From: an uncultured Sulfitobacter sp.
GTDB lineage: Bacteria; Pseudomonadota; Alphaproteobacteria; Rhodobacterales; Rhodobacteraceae
Direction of reading: 5' to 3'
Assembly (NCBI GenBank): GCA_947501805.1
Contig: CANMXJ010000003.1
Span: 310,001 to 374,000 of the forward strand
Length of the DNA stretch: 64,000 nucleotides
A program made the position numbers and the translations under genes. Below are positions 61,270-64,000 of the stretch, piece by piece (the first letter of the stretch is position 1; each line of letters begins with the position of its first letter). The notes beneath the pieces were generated by a model. That model ran no database searches and was not told the origin of the DNA. It saw only the letters and a program-made list of their open reading frames with translations.

Positions 61270-62337
61270 TCAGCCCTGTGACAAATTGAACGCTTTGCGC
61301 ATTACGGTCGGCAGGTCGCTGGGCCGAAATTCGCTTGGAAGTCGAAAGACTCCTTTGGCCGGATTTGCCTTTGCCGGAACGCTTGCACGTTTTACCGTTA
61401 AGATCAGATGAAAATGTGTGAAAGTATGGCGCACTTCACCCGCCAAATCCTGCCAGTCGGCCTGCATAGGCGGTGTACCAAGCGGGAGGGGCTTACTTGT
61501 ATCGACCCACTCCGATCCGGGCCAGCCAAGCATCCCGCCAAGTAGCCCTTTGTCAGGGCGGGTTTCCAGCAACCACGCACCATCTTCACGCTGCGCGAGG
61601 TAAACAGTGCCATGACGCACAGGTTTTGGCTTCTTCGGGGTCTTCTTTGGCAGTTCCGACTGGGTGCCGGCAATTCGTGCCGCACAGGGATCACGCCACG
61701 GGCAAATTCCGCAAGCTGGTGATTTCGGTGAACAGATCGTTGCGCCAAGGTCCATAACGGCTTGTGCATAATCGCCCGGGCGCACATGTGGCGTTAAAGC
61801 CTCCGCTTTGCCCATCAACTCTGGTTTGGCAGCGGGCAGAGGTGTGTGAATGTCATAGAGACGCGACATCACCCGTTCTACATTGCCGTCTAAAACAGTG
61901 AACGGCAGATCAAACGCAATGGACGATACGGCCGCTGCCGTATAGGGGCCAATTCCGGGTAAAGTAAGCAGTGCCGCGTGATCGGCAGGGAATTCTCCAT
62001 CATGATCCGCGACCACAGCGCGGGCGCATTTCAACAGGTTACGCGCCCGCGCGTAATAGCCAAGTCCGGCCCATTCACCCATGACATCCGCGTCTTGTGC
62101 TGCCGCCAGATCGCGCACTGTCGGCCAGCGTGTCACAAAGCGCCGAAAGTAGTCGCGGACGGTTGCAACGGTGGTCTGTTGCAACATGATTTCGCTCATC
62201 CAGATGCGGTATGGATCGGGGCGCTGACCCTCTTTGCGCAACAGAGGTCCGACCCGCCACGGCATTTCGCGGGCATGTATATCATACCATTCCAGTAACA
62301 GGCGCGGCAGGTCATCTTGGCTGGTGGTCTCACGCAA
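61270..62337 (-). CDS. mutY: A/G-specific adenine glycosylase
   Basis: This 355-residue DNA glycosylase removes adenine opposite 8-oxoguanine. A helix-hairpin-helix (LPGIGPYTAAAVSSIAF) and the iron-sulfur cluster C-x6-C-x2-C-x5-C (ICSPKSPACGICPWRDPC) are present, and a C-terminal NUDIX-like domain follows. The only start that fits is TTG at 62337, because an in-frame stop lies just upstream; GGAG is 9 nt before it. It is divergent from the DciA-like gene. Confidence 0.95.
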   Translation of the reverse strand: MRETTSQDDLPRLLLEWYDIHAREMPWRVGPLLRKEGQRPDPYRIWMSEIMLQQTTVATVRDYFRRFVTRWPTVRDLAAAQDADVMGEWAGLGYYARARNLLKCARAVVADHDGEFPADHAALLTLPGIGPYTAAAVSSIAFDLPFTVLDGNVERVMSRLYDIHTPLPAAKPELMGKAEALTPHVRPGDYAQAVMDLGATICSPKSPACGICPWRDPCAARIAGTQSELPKKTPKKPKPVRHGTVYLAQREDGAWLLETRPDKGLLGGMLGWPGSEWVDTSKPLPLGTPPMQADWQDLAGEVRHTFTHFHLILTVKRASVPAKANPAKGVFRLPSEFRPSDLPTVMRKAFNLSQG

Positions 62338-62424
62338 TGTTTATGGCTCCAATTGGCGGCTTGGGCTGGTGGTGCAGGGGCAATACGCTATGATGCGTAC
62401 AAGCATATTCAAGGAAACATAGTC

Positions 62425-62934
62425 ATGCCGCCACGGCGTACCAGCACAAAAGGGTTCAAGCGCACCGACAGTTTGTTGTCGGGGCAAATCCGGCGTGCAT
62501 CCGAGACCCGTGGCTTTGCGCAATCGCGGCTGTTGACCCAATGGACCGAGGTTGCGGGTACCGATATCGCGGCCATCGCACAGCCTGTGGAAATCGGCTA
62601 TGCCCGTGGCGGCATGGGGGCAACGCTGACCTTGCTGACCAATGGGGCCAATGCGCCAATGCTCGAGATGCAAAAGGAACAAATTCGCAAACGGGTCAAC
62701 GCCGTCTATGGCTATAACGCTATTGCGCGGGTCCGGATCACACAGACCGCGGCAACCGGATTTGCCGAAGGAAAAGTGGCGTTCGGGCACAAGACGAAAG
62801 CGGACAATATCCAGAAATTTGATCCTGCCCTGCGTCAAAAAGCAGCGGAGACAGCCAGACCCGTAACAGACGATGGTTTGCGCGACGCTCTTGCACGTCT
62901 GGGTGAGAACATATTGAACAAGACGAACCGCTGA
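62425..62934 (+). CDS. DUF721/DciA-like protein
   Basis: This 169-residue protein has the DUF721 core (FAQSRLLTQWTEVAGTDIAAIAQPVEI, then LTLLTNGANAPMLEMQKEQIRKRVNAVYGYNAI, split). DciA proteins load the replicative helicase DnaB in bacteria that lack DnaC. The start at 62425 has AAGGAAAC about 8 nt upstream. The role in helicase loading is inferred from the family. Confidence 0.88.
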   Translation: MPPRRTSTKGFKRTDSLLSGQIRRASETRGFAQSRLLTQWTEVAGTDIAAIAQPVEIGYARGGMGATLTLLTNGANAPMLEMQKEQIRKRVNAVYGYNAIARVRITQTAATGFAEGKVAFGHKTKADNIQKFDPALRQKAAETARPVTDDGLRDALARLGENILNKTNR

Positions 62935-62956
62935 AAAGCAGACAAAGGAAATACAG

Positions 62957-63634
62957 ATGCAACGTAGAAACATGATTCTGGGCGCTTTTGCCGTCGTCGG
63001 TCTGGGCGGCTGGGCCTGGACCAGCCAGCGGAGTGGGAATTCCACAGAGCTGACCAACCTGCCGGGTGCTGCAAATGCACAATCCACCTCGGCTGACGTA
63101 GACACCAGCGGCATTACAGACATGGTGCTGGGCAATCCTGACGCGGCGGTGACGGTAACGGAATATGCGTCCTTTACCTGTCCGCATTGCGCGACATTCC
63201 ACACAGGGGCGTTCAAGCAACTCAAGGCGGATTATATCGACACCGGCAAGATCAAGTTCATTTACCGTGAGGTCTATTTTGACCGTCCGGGCCTGTGGGC
63301 ATCAATGATTGCGCGTTGCGGCGGGACGGAAAAGTTCTTTGGCATCGCGGACCTGATCTACAAAGGCCAATCCGAGTGGGCGCGTGCAGGTGAACCCGCT
63401 GCTATCGTCGAAGAACTGCGCAAGATTGGCCGTTTGGCCGGTCTGGAGAACGCAAAGCTTGAGGCGTGCTTGCAGGACGGAGAGCAGGCGCAGGCGCTGA
63501 TGGCATGGTATCAGGGCAACGGTGAGCGGGACGGTATTTCCTCGACCCCGAGTTTCGTGATCAACGGCTCTTTGCATGCCAACATGTCCTATGCGGATAT
63601 GCAAAAGCTGATCGACAAGGAGCTTGGCAGCTGA
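62957..63634 (+). CDS. DsbA family thiol-disulfide oxidoreductase
   Basis: This 225-residue protein has an N-terminal signal (RRNMILGAFAVVGLGGWAW) and the thioredoxin fold with C75-P-H-C78 and the cis-proline loop SSTPSFVING. It should introduce or isomerise disulfide bonds in the periplasm. Its stop overlaps the CoA-transferase start (TGATG). Confidence 0.93.
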   Translation: MQRRNMILGAFAVVGLGGWAWTSQRSGNSTELTNLPGAANAQSTSADVDTSGITDMVLGNPDAAVTVTEYASFTCPHCATFHTGAFKQLKADYIDTGKIKFIYREVYFDRPGLWASMIARCGGTEKFFGIADLIYKGQSEWARAGEPAAIVEELRKIGRLAGLENAKLEACLQDGEQAQALMAWYQGNGERDGISSTPSFVINGSLHANMSYADMQKLIDKELGS

Positions 63635-64000
63635 TGTCCGGTCCTCTTGCGGGTTTGAAGGTCGTCGAAATGGCGCGGATCCTTGCTGGCCCATGGGCTG
63701 GCCAGACTCTGTCTGATCTGGGTTGTGACGTAATAAAGGTGGAAAGCCCTGATGGGGATGACACGCGCCAATGGGGCCCACCCTTTGTGACGCGCGGGGA
63801 GGACGTTTCGGCGTCCTATTTCCATTCCACCAATCGGGGCAAAGCGAGCGTCACCATCGACTTTCGCACGGATGCGGGCCAAGCCCAGCTCAAAGTGCTA
63901 CTCAAGGACGCGGATATCGTTATTGAGAACTTCAAGACGGGGGGGCTTGCGAAATACGGCTTGGACTATGACAGCCTCAAGCAGGAATTTCCCAAGCTGA
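63634..64000 (+). CDS. CaiB/BaiF family CoA-transferase, 5' part
   Basis: The first 122 residues of this enzyme are visible; the frame is open at the right edge. GLKVVEMARILAGPWAGQTLSDLGCDVIKVE, split, and VTIDFRTDAGQA match the N-terminal Rossmann-like part of class III CoA-transferases. They move CoA between organic acids. The ATG overlaps the dsbA-like stop. Confidence 0.92.
   Translation, partial: MSGPLAGLKVVEMARILAGPWAGQTLSDLGCDVIKVESPDGDDTRQWGPPFVTRGEDVSASYFHSTNRGKASVTIDFRTDAGQAQLKVLLKDADIVIENFKTGGLAKYGLDYDSLKQEFPKL

Overview
The window looks like a stretch of chromosome from a marine-type alphaproteobacterium of the Rhodobacteraceae (Roseobacter group). The evidence is moderately high GC, a CcrM-type GANTC methyltransferase beside RNase HII, an Irr-type iron box in front of a ferritin-like/VIT1 fusion, the accD-folC pair, ZapE, and many short proteins of families common in this group (DUF1285, DUF2794, DUF721, NicO/DUF1007). 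This placement is inference from gene content. Genes are packed tightly, with many 4-nt stop/start overlaps. I see no tRNA, rRNA, CRISPR array, insertion sequence or prophage.

Layout. 1-5.5 kb (+): the 3' end of an alpha-2-macroglobulin gene, pbpC, and a DUF1007/NicO metal-efflux pair. 5.5-12.2 kb (-): a four-gene operon of MoxR ATPase, DUF58, a BatA/DUF4159 protein and a second large membrane protein. 12.3-17 kb: DUF1285, a DUF2798 protein, a GST, polA and a zinc-ribbon protein. 17.2-21.2 kb (+): gpmI, a degenerate EnvC-like factor and ctpA, closed by a strong terminator. 21.3-27.1 kb: an alpha/beta hydrolase, a membrane-anchored AraC regulator, two proteins of unknown function, a lipoprotein and ilvD. 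27.3-31.3 kb (+): an unusual ABC-exporter-like protein that has lost every canonical ATPase motif, carries a roughly 270-residue insertion and ends in a cyclic-nucleotide-binding-like domain. It is translationally coupled to a CPBP intramembrane protease. 31.3-34.9 kb: accD, folC, a small membrane protein and zapE. 35-42 kb: an MFS carrier, small enzymes, fghA, an AEC transporter and mbfA.

42-48 kb: a TetR regulator, an I78-type inhibitor lipoprotein, paaK-paaI, DUF2794, an NlpC/P60 peptidase, an M17 aminopeptidase and a hypothetical gene. 48-50.9 kb (+): a bicarbonate-handling cluster of beta-carbonic anhydrase, SbtA-like transporter and SbtB-like PII protein, followed by an unknown protein with a ribbon-helix-helix-like start and two tandem 60-residue repeats. 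50.9-57.3 kb: asd, DUF3095, an MFS/HpaI-aldolase/Tat-protein operon, a membrane-anchored winged-helix regulator and two small exported proteins. 57.4-64 kb: rnhB, ccrM, a lone response regulator, alkB, mutY, a DciA-like gene, dsbA, and the start of a CaiB-type CoA-transferase cut by the window edge.

The best candidates for undescribed biology are the motif-less ABC protein with its coupled CPBP protease, and the repeat protein directly behind the carbonic anhydrase-SbtA-SbtB cluster.
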